Notes: generated from the sequence alone by a model not told the origin. DNA of 64,000 nucleotides from Bedellia somnulentella (GCA_963576735.1 OY755188.1:14310323-14374322), one strand, 5' to 3'. Shown: positions 1-9,877, numbered from the stretch's first letter. Made by a program: numbers and translations.

Positions 1-116
1 AATATGTCCTTATATTTTATTATTTTATTTCTTAAAAAATGGATTACAGGCAAAAAGTTTTACCGCCTTCACTGAATGTCTTGAATGAAAGTTATGGGAA
101 CACTCTAAGTCAAGCT

Positions 117-206
117 CAACTCAAAGTGCGTACTCTGAACACATGGTGACATTAATGTCACGTTGTGTTCAGAAATATTAGAACCTATGCCACCTTTTCG
201 GGAATA
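117..206 (+). repeat. SINE A, degenerate 3' fragment
   Basis: Matches the SINE A body from 'gtactctgaacac' through the palindromic 'tgtcacgttgtgttcag' to 'cttttcggga'. The head and tail are gone and it carries many substitutions, so it is an old copy. Confidence 0.55.
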
Positions 207-327
207 CATGGCTAGAAGTTTAAGTTTGAGTTTGATTAACGAATATGGCGATATATTTGCAAATGTGTAATGCATCTGTGATTTATGGACGGACGCAGGA
301 TTACTAATATTCTAATATAGGGCTTTT

Positions 328-559
328 TTAACCCTTCAGCGGTTGAGAGGCGCCCGGCCGCGTCTCCTTATAATTATGAAATTCCGTCAACGGTTGAGAG
401 GCGCCCGGGCGCCTCTGTCGGAGCGCGCCACTTAAAACGTTATCTGTGATAGTTATAAAGGCTTGTTTTGCAGGCTGTATTGTAGCCACCGGGATCGATG
501 AATTATTTTAGCGGAAATGCTAATTTAAACTTTTTAACGGTGTTCCTCTGAGGGGTTAA
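328..559. mobile_element. piggyBac-like MITE
   Basis: TTAA at 328-331 and 556-559 flanks a 224-bp element with ends CCCTTCAGCGG and, on the other strand, CCCCTCAGAGG. TTAA duplication and C-rich termini are typical of piggyBac. There is no coding capacity. Inside are two related GC-rich units at 340-367 and 391-417; the second contains a perfect 20-bp palindrome at 397-416. Confidence 0.6.
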
Positions 560-674
560 ATGACAACTATTATAAATGAATAATTTTCCACTGATAATAG
601 AAAGTTTTTTTTACTAAGTCAAAGAATATACTGTGAAAAAATAAAAACGATATTGAACTTTTAACTAACGTCTA

Positions 675-1473
675 ACTAAAAGTGTAAGTCTTTCGAAAGA
701 AAGGGAATGAGAGTGAATGTGGACAAAACCAAAACAATGGTTTTTGAAAGAGAGGAACGTATGACAGAATGTGACATTGTTATAAATGGTAAGAAAGTGG
801 AACAAGTGAAAGAATTTGTATATCTGGGGAGTTTGTTTACTAGGGATGGAAAATGTGAGGAAGATATTGAAAGGAGAGTTAAAAAGGGAAACGCGGTGAA
901 TGGAGCCATGAACAGTCTGATGTTGAGCCAGTCGTTGTCAGAAAAGGCTCGAATGGCTGTGCATAATGCTGTTCTGGTTCCCACGCTGATGTATGGTAGT
1001 GAATGTTGGGCATGGCAGAAGAAGCATGAAAGTAGAGTTAATGCAGTGGAAATGAGATCCCTCAGAAGTATATGTAATGTAAGGCTGTGTGATAGAGTGA
1101 GAAATACTGTGATCCGTGAACGAGTAGGTTTGAAAGATGACGTAGTATGCAAGATAGAAAAAGGAATGTTGAGGTGGTTTGGGCACATAGAGAGGATGGA
1201 TGAAAATAAAGTAGCGAAAGAGATATATAGAGCCAATGTGGATGGGAATGTTAGTAGAGGACGGCCTCGTAAAACGTTTCTGGACCAGATAGAAAACGTT
1301 CTTATAAAGGCGGGGGTCCGAAGTGAGAAGAATAAAAGAGCATGTATGAGAAGGATAATGAATGTAACGGAAGCAAGAGAGGTTTGTCAAGATCGTACTA
1401 AGTGGCGATCGATAGTCTCTGCCTACCCCAATGGGAATAATGGGCGTGAGTATAAGTAAGTAAGTAAGTAAGT
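675..1473 (+). mobile_element. 5'-truncated RTE-type LINE with 12-bp target duplication
   Basis: Perfect direct repeats 'aactaacgtcta' at 663-674 and 1474-1485 bound the insertion. It holds the C-terminal part of a reverse transcriptase and ends in 'gggcgtgagtataag' followed by (TAAG)n. Such a short tandem tail instead of poly(A), plus 5' truncation, is typical of the RTE clade. The clean duplication and open frame suggest a fairly young insertion. Confidence 0.85.
707..1459 (+). pseudogene. RTE reverse transcriptase, C-terminal fragment (250 codons, open)
   Basis: The frame is open for 250 codons and encodes the end of a LINE polymerase: the tail of the RT palm/thumb region ('FVYLGSLFTRDGK', 'LMYGSECWAWQKK') and the C-terminal block 'MLRWFGHIERMDE' and 'RGRPRKTFLDQIENVL'. 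These motifs are typical of RTE-like and related insect elements. The endonuclease domain and the RT catalytic YADD motif lie upstream of the truncation and are missing, so it cannot move itself. The first methionine is only where the truncation falls. It stops just before the tandem tail, as in full-length RTE elements. It is the longest RTE copy in the window and the reference for the smaller 3' fragments. Confidence 0.85.
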
Positions 1474-1721
1474 AACTAACGTCTATTTTTATTTTCTTTT
1501 CAGTGGTGCTTATAGTATGCCTGTTTGGGGTCAAATATTTGATGGAAGCAATATTATCAGGACACATGTACAGCCGACCCGGAGAAGTTCCCTATAAGTT
1601 TTAATATTTTTAGTTTTAAATAAAACATAAGTGGTTGTACAAACAAAATATTTAATATTAAAAATGCGTTAAAAAGCTTTTATTTTATTTATCATTCTTA
1701 ACAATTACAACAAAATCACAG

Positions 1722-1727
1722 TTTATT
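1722..1727 (-). terminator. Polyadenylation signal AATAAA for the secreted-protein gene
   Basis: AATAAA on the minus strand about 67 nt past the stop codon at 1794. A second copy lies at 1684-1689. Neither position is proven by transcript data. Confidence 0.5.
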
Positions 1728-1793
1728 CGACGAACACACTAGGTTAAAATAAATAATTTTAAACTTACTGCTGCCTACTAATAAATACTAAAA

Positions 1794-3467
1794 TTATAAA
1801 TTGTGATAAAAATTAGGTTGATCCGTTTCAAAATTTGAAGTATCCCTTCTTTTTCTTTTACCAAGCATCATGGGTACTACCATGGCCATGGTAGCAGGCA
1901 CCATACCAGCGCCTACAGCTGCTAATACGGCGGAACTATCAGGTGCTACATTCGACACCACTTTCCTACGTATCACTCTGTTACCTTCAGGCCTTACTAC
2001 TTCCGAATATGTTACAGACTCCTCAGGACGTAATTCATTTTTCCTATCCATATCAATTTTTGATTGTTCGACTGTTTTAAAGCTTTTTTCTACTTCTAAT
2101 ATTCCTCCATGTGATGTTGTCATATTTGTGTGTGCATTATCTATAGGCAAAACTGTTAACGATACTGCTTGATGAGATGTCATAAATGGTGAATTATCTT
2201 TGTCTTCTACTGAAAGTGATCTTTGGCGTTTTTTGTTTCTGTATCCTTTTGTTGTTGATAGTAACACCCACTGACCATCTCCATGTGGAGGCCTAGACGT
2301 GCGCTCACTATCAACGTCAGGAGATCCAGCATATACTACTTGAGTAGGTCTCCTCATAGGCCTTTTTAGAGCTTCATATTCGTAAGGGAAGTATGATGGT
2401 CTATTATCAGTGATCACTGAGTCCGACCCTCCATAGAATGCCGAATCATCGTGAGAATGGTTTTCTTCATTATCACAGTTATGTTTATTTGGTCGTCTAC
2501 TATCATCTGGATTCCATTGCGAAGGATAATTATAATAATTATCAGGTTTATTCCAAGTAGGTCTAGTTGGCATGTCGGAGCCCCAATTAGAGTTGCTACC
2601 ACCTGAAGTAATATGCAATTTGTTGTTTATGTAAGCTGGCCGAATTGATGAAGGCTTTTTTTGAGGATACTTTGGGATATTGTCACCTTGGTATATCGAA
2701 TACACTTCGTCACTAGGATATCTATCATCTTCATTAGGGAATCGGTTATCATTATCGTTCCACGAAGGTTTATATTTTTTAACGTTTGGTTTCCATTTAG
2801 ATATTTTACTTGTCGACCAAGCTACAGGTTCTAGTGTAATCCATCCATCTTTATCGTCGTAAGGATGTTTGTGCTGTTTAACTTTTAGTTTATTCCAAGG
2901 AGAGTATAACTTCGCGTTATCATCCTCTTCTTCTGCTTCTTCAGGTTGCGTATATTGATGAAAACGATTAGCATTGTACTTCTCATTCTTAAGTTTTGCA
3001 GCTAAAGCACTTATTGCTTGTAGTCTATCTGTAGAGACATCTCTATAATTTTTGGTACTTTCAACTATTGGTTCTTTTTCTAGAAGTTCTTCTATATCTC
3101 CTTGTGGCCCTTGATTTCTATCAAAACCTTCTTGGCAAGATGGACCATAGCATTTGAGCCGATCTTCTTTGCCGTCATGATTATGAATTATATCAGTCAT
3201 CATATTTTTAATATCCACATCATCTCTATCTTTAAATGTGTTTAATGAAACATCGATCCAGCTATTAGGCGATTCATCACTGGGATCCGTTTCAATAATC
3301 GTTATAGGTTCATTGCCAGGCACTTCGAGTTTATATTTCTTAAACTTATGATTTGATCTTTCGTTATATTTTTCGATTTGCGTTTGATCTCCAAACCCGG
3401 CAGATACTTCACTTATGGCTATAACACAAAGCGCGAGCACTATCATTTTCATTGTTTTCACTTTCAT
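1794..3467 (-). CDS. Secreted low-complexity protein, single exon, about 557 residues
   Basis: I do not recognise a named family. The frame is open for 557 codons in one exon. The N-terminus is a signal peptide: basic residues, then 'MIVLALCVIAISEVSA', with likely cleavage after A23. The mature part is hydrophilic and rich in Asn, Asp, Pro, Tyr and Trp, with many 'WNKP', 'NWGSD' and 'YPSQWN' patches, and looks disordered. Near the C-terminus (about residues 511-535) is a hydrophobic Ala/Met/Val stretch followed by the basic run KRKRR, a possible membrane-anchoring or furin-type processing site. The ATG at 3467 is the first in frame; a better Kozak context (ACAATGA) sits at M6 (3452), so translation could start there without losing the signal peptide. 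A TATA/initiator pair lies just upstream and AATAAA downstream. Likely a secreted cuticular, glandular or matrix-type protein, by inference only. Real gene: high confidence; function: unknown. Confidence 0.85.
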   Translation of the reverse strand: MKVKTMKMIVLALCVIAISEVSAGFGDQTQIEKYNERSNHKFKKYKLEVPGNEPITIIETDPSDESPNSWIDVSLNTFKDRDDVDIKNMMTDIIHNHDGKEDRLKCYGPSCQEGFDRNQGPQGDIEELLEKEPIVESTKNYRDVSTDRLQAISALAAKLKNEKYNANRFHQYTQPEEAEEEDDNAKLYSPWNKLKVKQHKHPYDDKDGWITLEPVAWSTSKISKWKPNVKKYKPSWNDNDNRFPNEDDRYPSDEVYSIYQGDNIPKYPQKKPSSIRPAYINNKLHITSGGSNSNWGSDMPTRPTWNKPDNYYNYPSQWNPDDSRRPNKHNCDNEENHSHDDSAFYGGSDSVITDNRPSYFPYEYEALKRPMRRPTQVVYAGSPDVDSERTSRPPHGDGQWVLLSTTKGYRNKKRQRSLSVEDKDNSPFMTSHQAVSLTVLPIDNAHTNMTTSHGGILEVEKSFKTVEQSKIDMDRKNELRPEESVTYSEVVRPEGNRVIRRKVVSNVAPDSSAVLAAVGAGMVPATMAMVVPMMLGKRKRRDTSNFETDQPNFYHNL

Positions 3468-3509
3468 CAACGGTCAAAACGGCGGCGGCACGTAAAGCGT
3501 ACGCGCGTG

Positions 3510-3546
3510 AACTGAGCGCCGGCTTCGTAGCAACCCACTGATATAG
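3510..3546 (-). promoter_or_regulatory. Core promoter: TATA box and TCAGTT initiator
   Basis: On the minus strand 'CTATATCA' (TATA first T at 3545) lies 32 bp upstream of the A (3513) in 'TCAGTT', the insect initiator consensus. The predicted 5' UTR is about 46 nt. This spacing is the canonical one for TATA/Inr promoters. Confidence 0.6.
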
Positions 3547-3559
3547 TTTTGATTATGGA

Positions 3560-4708
3560 TCCAACACAAACGCCATCCCTGCTCTAAAGCAATGGTGATT
3601 TCAGTTCGGTCACGACAAACGACCGAGATAATTACGATGGCGATAGTAGTTTGCTGCGGACTATCTTAATGGACTATCGCGCTCCTCGAGCCCGTGACCT
3701 ATGCACAAGTGAAACTGTTTTTCATTTTGTGGACTGTTTTCTCTTTGGATAATAGGCGAAAATTTCTTTTATTTTCCTTTCTTCACATTTTGCCACGTAA
3801 CTTTGTACCTGCTTAGACTCAGAACAAATTTAGTGTTCTAACAAAAGTCATTCTTTTGTCCTAAAATGAACAAAAGCAGATTTATTTGAGAATAGTACCG
3901 CTTGTGTTTATGTATTGTATCGTTTACTTCCTCTCACACACTTTTGTGTATAGCAAAGTGGAACCACAGCTCTCTCCGTAATCGCGATTGCTCACTTATT
4001 ATCCTTATCGTAGCCTCCATCTTATTTGTTCTAATTGAACACTACACTTTTACCAGTTATTAAATATCTACCCACCTGCAGTGCTTTGCGCTTGGTAATC
4101 TCGATAATATTAAATTTATCTGGTTAAAACGAACTTTTCAATAAATAGTCAGGCTTTCCACTTACTTCGATGATTTTATCATGTTTGGTTGCTAAGTCTT
4201 TTCAATTATATGGTACCTCCAATTTCCAAGTGGTCCAGTTAAAGTCAAAGGTTTATTATGCAAACGCGGCCTCCCAAGACACGCCATTATATTACGTTGT
4301 TGTTACTTTTTTACTGTCGAGCATTTGCTGTTATCGTGATTGTGCGGAGTGCCTCAACTGCTCTCGTGTGAAATAATTGTATGCAAAAGAAAGTGAACTT
4401 GATTTTATTTTATGATTTTATAACTTAACTTGATACTTTCGTATCTTTTTCCACGGTTACATAATTTAAAGCATTTTTGTCATGGTTTGATAAATTTTAC
4501 TTTGTGTAACGTAGTTTTTAATTCTATAAATGTTACCGATTTATTGTAGTATTAAAAAATAGTTTGTTGGAGGATGTACATCAAACAAATACATAATAAT
4601 AATAATAAAATAATAAATAATGCTAGGCCTTCTACCACATATAGGCTCCTCGTACCTGTAAGAACCTTTGGATCACGGTCAAAGAAATGACATTTCTGCA
4701 TTCCTAGC
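3560..4708. other. Intergenic, no gene seen
   Basis: AT-rich sequence upstream of the secreted-protein gene, with short open frames only. It has an (ATA)n run near 4590 and no motif I can name. It probably carries the gene's upstream regulatory DNA. Confidence 0.5.
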
Positions 4709-4713
4709 CAATG

Positions 4714-6152
4714 CACAGTGGTACCGCCGCCATACAAGGGCGGTCATAAATACCTTACTCTCTTAATTTGCATTTTTTTTGGGTAAATCAATAAAATAAC
4801 GTTTAAGATTGTATACTAATGATGTATTTAATAATTGTTAGAAGTAAATAAAGAAGTAAAAGTATACCACCACCATGATTTTTATACAATTCAAAGAAAT
4901 AAAATAAATAGTTATAAATATATAAATTTATTTCTAATGATAACTACGAAATATCTACTTTTTGGTATTAATAAAATTGTCAATTTACTATTTTTACCAT
5001 AAAAATACATTATAACTACTTCTATTTTAAACTTACAGCTAAGTATACATGCATCTCTTACTAAACTGAAAAAAGTACTACAAATAAATTGGAATATAAA
5101 TCAAACTTTTAATAGATGTAACACTTCTTTAGACATAACACTTTTCTTCTGACGGGGGAGTTTTCGAAGGCCAGTAATAAATGGATCCAAACTGAGTAAA
5201 AGTCTATTTAGCAAATCCGAATTACTAACTTCTCTTGACATCTTGCGCGTGTGATCTCGTCTGAATGACTTATAGAATTTATTGTTTGATTCAGCTGCCT
5301 CTTCAGATAACTCCCCGAACGATACTAAAACGTGTTGCGCTACCTGAGACCCGTGAATGAGCACTTTGTGGACGGAAGCTGGAAGGTTCAACCACGGATA
5401 TTCTTGAATCAAAAGACGCGCGGTTTCTAATTCATATTTCTCGAAAATAACTTAAAATATGTTTATGTTTCTGTGCAACTGTTCCGCCATGTTCCAATAG
5501 CCATACCTAAAATAAATGCATCCTTGTAAAGGTACATTTAATCGTATAACCTGGAAAGAAAAGTTAAAACTGTTGTATCGGGTTTTGAGAATTTGCTAAT
5601 TTTGAGTCTACGCAGTAGTCTTTAAGAACTCGTAGAAGCTACATAGGCAGCTCTTGGCGGCTGAATGTTTTTGTATTCGAAAGAAGACACTTTAATCTTA
5701 AAATTTTACTATGTGAGAACCATTGACGATATCTGACATACTCTTAAAACTTTAGGAAAAGTCAAAATAATGTTTATTTTTAAACAAAATATTGTTGTAC
5801 ATTAGAAGGGACAAACATGTTCTAATATGACAGATAACGGTTTAAAATGTACCTGAATTGTAATACATACCTTGTTCTTGGAAATCCATATCCCGGAAGT
5901 CACTCACAAACAATGCAATTCTGAGAATTCACTACCGCATAAACAATGTTCTAATGAGTCACTGATAACGGCGAGCATAAGGGTAAGATGCTTTCACTTT
6001 GAGGGTCAAAAGCAAATTGTTCTCAAATGAAAAGGGTGACATATTTATACTTTTTGGATAGCTTGTTTATCGGTTTATCGGTAAAAACAATAAAATGAAT
6101 AGTATTTGATAGTCGACTTTACCGATTAATGGCCTATGGCGGTACCACTGTG
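4714..6152 (-). mobile_element. Transib (RAG1-related) DNA transposon remnant
   Basis: Both ends carry the perfect 15-bp inverted repeat CACAGTGGTACCGCC, and both are flanked by CAATG (4709-4713 and 6153-6157), a 5-bp target duplication. Transib elements are known for 5-bp duplications and termini like CACWRTG, which resemble the RSS heptamer CACAGTG. A transposase C-terminal fragment lies inside on the minus strand. At 1439 bp it is shorter than intact Transib elements (about 3 kb), so most of the transposase has been lost. Confidence 0.75.
5101..5447 (-). pseudogene. Transib transposase, C-terminal catalytic-core fragment
   Basis: About 115 codons are open, from 'FEKYELETARLLIQEYPW' to a stop at 5101. 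The key block is 'SVHKVLIHGSQV', then 'LSEEAAESNNKFYKSFRRDH'. This has the spacing of the RAG1/Transib region around the third catalytic acid: His-Lys, Leu, His, then Glu before an Asn-Lys with basic and aromatic residues. The probable catalytic Glu is the one in 'AESNNK'. The two catalytic Asp regions upstream are absent, so it is inactive. There is no native start: the frame is cut off on its 5' side. Assignment rests on motif spacing recalled for the family plus the element's termini. Confidence 0.7.
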
Positions 6153-6167
6153 CAATGTGATCATTCA

Positions 6168-6412
6168 TTCATTCATATACTCACGGCTATAAATCCCTTA
6201 ACGGGGTAGCCAGAGCTTTGGAATGAGAAATTCCTCAGCCACTTTTGGAAGTTGATTGGGGAAAAGATTGTAATAATAAATGTTTTTGGTGACGGGTCTC
6301 CAACCACATCGCGCAAAAATCACTTAAAAAGCCCCTATACCCTTAGTCGCCTCTTACGATCACCACGGGTAGAAATGGGGTAGTGTTATTCTAAGCCGAC
6401 ACTACACGGCAA
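6168..6412 (-). repeat. SINE B, near full length
   Basis: Begins (in reverse) with 'catatactcacggctata' and ends 'gccgacactacacggc'. It carries the subtype words 'ttaacggggtagcc' and 'cacgggtagaaatgggg'. It lies between the Transib element and an RTE remnant. Confidence 0.85.
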
Positions 6413-6429
6413 TCAGTGTTCTATTATGT

Positions 6430-7018
6430 AATTTAGAGAGAAACATTCAAGGTCAAATAGATAATGTGTTTAAAAACGCAGATATCCGTAGTCTGAAGAA
6501 TAAAAGAGAATTTATGAAAATATTGATACTTACAACGACATGATAGTCCAGTGGGTAGAACACCCGCCCGAAAACAGAAGGGCGTGAGTTCCAATCCTGG
6601 GTCAGGGCCTACACCAATTTGTCTTTTCTAAAGTCATAAGTGTGGTTAATTTATCATGGTTGTTAACGGTGAGGGAAAACATCGTGAGGAAACCCACATG
6701 GCTGAGTTGTACTTAGTCATGTGACAGTGTATTCGTACAAAACGGCGATAGGCCTGCCCCCTATTACGTGAGTGCACTGTCTAAGCAAACCGTGGGTACC
6801 TTCTCTGAACACTAGATGGCGCTGCCATGTGAGTTCAGAAGTATTGGTACCTCTGCCAACCCCTTCGGGGATAAACGGCGTGAACGTTTTATGTTTATGT
6901 TATATTGATACTTAATGTAGGCGAAGCTTGAGAAGATGGCCGGAATCGTACAAAGTGGCGATCTTTAGTTCTGCCTATGCTAATGGTAACTAATAATACC
7001 AATGTATGTATGAGTGTA
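6430..7018 (+). mobile_element. RTE 3'-end remnant, split by SINE A
   Basis: 6455-6519 matches the RTE 3' coding end ('gtctgaagaataaaagag') and 6915-7010 continues it ('tcgtacaaagtggcgatc', then a tail like 'atgtatgtatg'). The break is exactly the SINE A insertion, so the two parts were once contiguous. Confidence 0.7.
6533..6901 (+). repeat. SINE A subfamily b, full length, with 13-bp target duplication
   Basis: tRNA-like head 'gatagtccagtgggtaga' with box B 'gttccaatcc'; body 'ctagatggcgctgccatg'; tail 'cgtgaacg' plus TTATG. Flanks 'atattgatactta' at 6520-6532 and 6902-6914 are identical. Inserted in an RTE remnant. Confidence 0.92.
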
Positions 7019-7194
7019 AAGATAATTTTGACTACGAACAGCGAATTACTGCCCGCATATCTTGGCCTTTTGCTATCCTCATAATCTTGTTATTCCAATT
7101 TTAGGAGGATTGCTCCCACAGCTACGTGCGGTGCATCAATGCCAGTGCCACTCCAAGCTCTTTGAACCCCAACGGTCCTCAGCTCAGCAGTCAT

Positions 7195-7330
7195 TCTTTA
7201 TTTTTATTTTATTTTATTTGGAAGATTGACAGCGTATACATTAACTAAACAATAAAGTAAACAATGCTATGCCAATTAAAAATCTCCACCTATAACAATT
7301 AAACTAAAAACAACAACTTACAGACTAAAA
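7195..7330 (-). mobile_element. LINE 3'-end fragment (same family as 29380-30679)
   Basis: A T-rich (TTTTA)n start, then 'tttggaaga', 'acagc', and 'atgccaattaaaa', which match in order the 3' UTR of the LINE at 29380. The upstream boundary beyond about 7330 is unclear. Confidence 0.5.
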
Positions 7331-7537
7331 GTAAATTCAAATAACAGACCGAGAAAAAAAAACAATAGATATAAAGGCAACAATACTAAAAACTAAAGTA
7401 ATTATTGCTAAAAGAGAAAAATAAAATAATAATATATATATGATATACTAAATGCTACTTAAGTCTCTCCCGTTTATATTATGCCCACGAAAATAACTTA
7501 ATTTTGGTGGTTTATTTTCACATTTTATTAAAAAATA

Positions 7538-7620
7538 TGCTGCGTCGTTACGGCTTAGAATAATACTACCCCATTTTTTCCTGTGAGTGTTTGTAAGAGG
7601 AGATCAAGGGTATTGAAGCT
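7538..7620 (+). repeat. SINE B, 5' fragment
   Basis: 'cggcttagaataatactacc' and 'aagggtattgaagct' match the first third of SINE B. Lies head to head with the next copy. Confidence 0.6.
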
Positions 7621-7660
7621 AAAATCATATATAATTATAAATTTCAGTCTTATAAAAAAA

Positions 7661-7872
7661 CATACATATACTCACGGCTATGAATAATTTGAAGGGGTAG
7701 CCAGAGCTAGGGATACAGAAATTCCTCAGCCACTTTTGGAAGTTGCGTGGGGAAAAGATGGTGGAAAAAAGGTTGTTGGTGATGGGTCTCCAACCGCATC
7801 GCCCAAAAATCACTGAACTTTAGATCCACCGGAAGAAATGAGGTAGTGCTATTCTAAGCCGACTACACGGCA
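7661..7872 (-). repeat. SINE B with an internal deletion
   Basis: From 'catacatatactcacggc' to 'gccgactacacggc'. The segment that normally holds 'ttagtcgcctcttacg' is missing. Confidence 0.85.
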
Positions 7873-8775
7873 AAAAACCTTTTAAAATTTTATCCTAAAG
7901 GCTTCCAAACAAGCACGCGTAATATAGCCATCTATGATTTTGATGCTTTGAAGGGTTTCCCCTGCTCTGAAAGGACCTTAAAAGTAGTTTCACTGTTAAA
8001 AATATTTTATTAATAAAATACCCAAATAAAAACCATTAACAGGGAAATTTCAGTCCCTGTTCTCAAGACAAGGTCCCGACAGCTAATTATAAATATAATA
8101 AGTCCCAACCATAAATAACATCAAAGCGATTAAATACGAATCTGAGAACGAGTACATCTACATCAATTTGTTGATATTTGAATATATTCAGAAATCGAAT
8201 CAAATGATTCACTGAATCGAGAGATCTAGTCAGTATTCATTGCGTTAAGTAGAACACGAATTAATTTCAGTGTTTCCACGTCTTGGTTTGAGCTAATAAC
8301 TTTGAGAAGGTTCAAGTTTTGCAAACACTGTTACTACTGTTAAGGGTTGTCAGAGCATTTAATTTAATCAATACTAAATCAGCTTTGCTCGGGTAGAAAG
8401 CCTTCCTACAAAAGATCAATTTGTTCACAGACATTGAATGTGCAAGGTTTTTTTTATTTGTTGAAATTTTATCTGATCCTAAATGACGAATTGAAAAGCT
8501 TGATTCCTTTTTCGTTTTATTCTTCTGAGCTTTGCAATTATTAATACTAATATGCACATCGAAACATTTAGATTGATACCAGAAACAAATACAATCTATA
8601 GGTATACCATACAAAAAATTACATGTTGATTTCGACGCATATCTCTTATTTTTATTTCAGGGGATACAATCAACGCTCTGGTCAATCATTTCTGAGATTG
8701 CAGCTTCTTGAGATTTAGATTGAGAGGAAGGAAGGTTCAACTATAATTAAATAGGTATTTTTTGGGTAGGAGTGT
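7873..8775. other. Intergenic, no gene seen
   Basis: Unique-looking AT-rich DNA. A 100-codon open frame on the minus strand (8312-8614) has no recognisable motif and I do not call it. Confidence 0.5.
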
Positions 8776-9024
8776 TATTCCGTGTAGTGACGGCTTAGAA
8801 TGTCGCTACCCCTTTCTACCCACGGGTGTCGTAAGAGGCGACTAAGGGTATTGGGGCTTTTTATTGGATTTTTGGGCGATACGGTTGGAGACCCATCACC
8901 AAAAACCTTTAATTTACGATCTTTTCCCGACTCAACTTCCAAAAGTAGCTGAGGAATTTATAATTTCTTAGCTCTGGTTACCCCTTCTAGGGAATTATAG
9001 CCGTGAGTATATGTATGTATGAGT
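8776..9024 (+). repeat. SINE B, full length, 'gtcgctacccc' subtype
   Basis: 'cggcttagaatgtcgctacc', 'ctttctacccacgggtgtcg', 'ttttattggatttttgggcg' define this subtype, shared with copies at 39555, 45857 and 54589. Ends 'gccgtgagtatatgtatgta'. Confidence 0.9.
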
Positions 9025-9235
9025 ATACTCTGTGATAGTGCTCCATCAAGTTAAATTATTCAGTTGAAAATCAGCACAATTTATGCTTTGTTTACTTTGT
9101 TTATGTTATGGTTTCAAAGATTATATTTATATTTTTTAATTCCATAATTATTTTTTATTCCAACCCTATTCTTCGAAATATGTTAGGGTCACATTGAGAA
9201 CAAATCAGCGACCCAAATAATCAATCACTATCCAT

Positions 9236-9345
9236 CCTTTATTTTACAATCTTGGCCCCACTAAAGTTTCACAAAGGACTAAGGATTTACCATATCTGAT
9301 CTGCGACTACCTCTTTCTGGATTTGTATCCGTGATTATATATCCT
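9236..9345 (+). repeat. SINE B, degenerate 3' half
   Basis: 'tttattttacaatctt', 'ccccact' and 'tccgtgattatat' follow the SINE B order with many changes. Confidence 0.4.
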
Positions 9346-9682
9346 TCTTGTTAAAGATATAATAAAGACATGACTTACGTGCAGTGTTTATTCTCATTTA
9401 ACGCTAACACTAGTTTATGCTCTCTTCACTTGGCCGCAAATACAATCATTTCATGCTTTTCTAAATGCACTTTCTTCGCAGTATGACTTAATGGTTCGTC
9501 CGAGCTTAGTGAATTGATTTTGCGGGTATTATTCTGATCACTTATTTGTCATTTAGTTCGGTAATTGTTACTAATTTGAAACTTACTAGTTTCACTTTTG
9601 ATATTTCTTGGGTTGAAGTTGAAGAATAAATTGATTTTGACTACCTTGTGTATTTACAACTTTCAGTATGTCTAATTTAAAT

Positions 9683-9862
9683 CTTTTTGTTCATGACAAC
9701 CTCATGTGGGGATTATTACTAATAAATAAAGAATAAATAAAGGAAAGAAAAATTTCGACACAGGCGGGGATCGAACCCGCGACCTCGGGTATACGTCCCC
9801 GTCGCTCTGCCAATTGAACTAACGTGTCAATGGCTGCCAGTGCGAAATTCTCCTATCCTTCA
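9683..9862 (-). repeat. SINE C (tRNA-headed), near full length
   Basis: Reverse of a tRNA-like head with box A 'gttagttcaattggcaga' and box B 'gggttcgatcc', followed by (TTTATT)-rich body and the end 'cccacatgaggttgtcatg'. The 5' leader 'ttcgcactggcagccattga' is shared with the copy at 32740. Confidence 0.75.
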
Positions 9863-9877
9863 ATTTTATATGGCATT

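Noticed and set aside
676..1567. Long open frames on the minus strand opposite the RTE reverse transcriptase
   Set aside because: They are antisense to a recognisable polymerase and have no motifs of their own.
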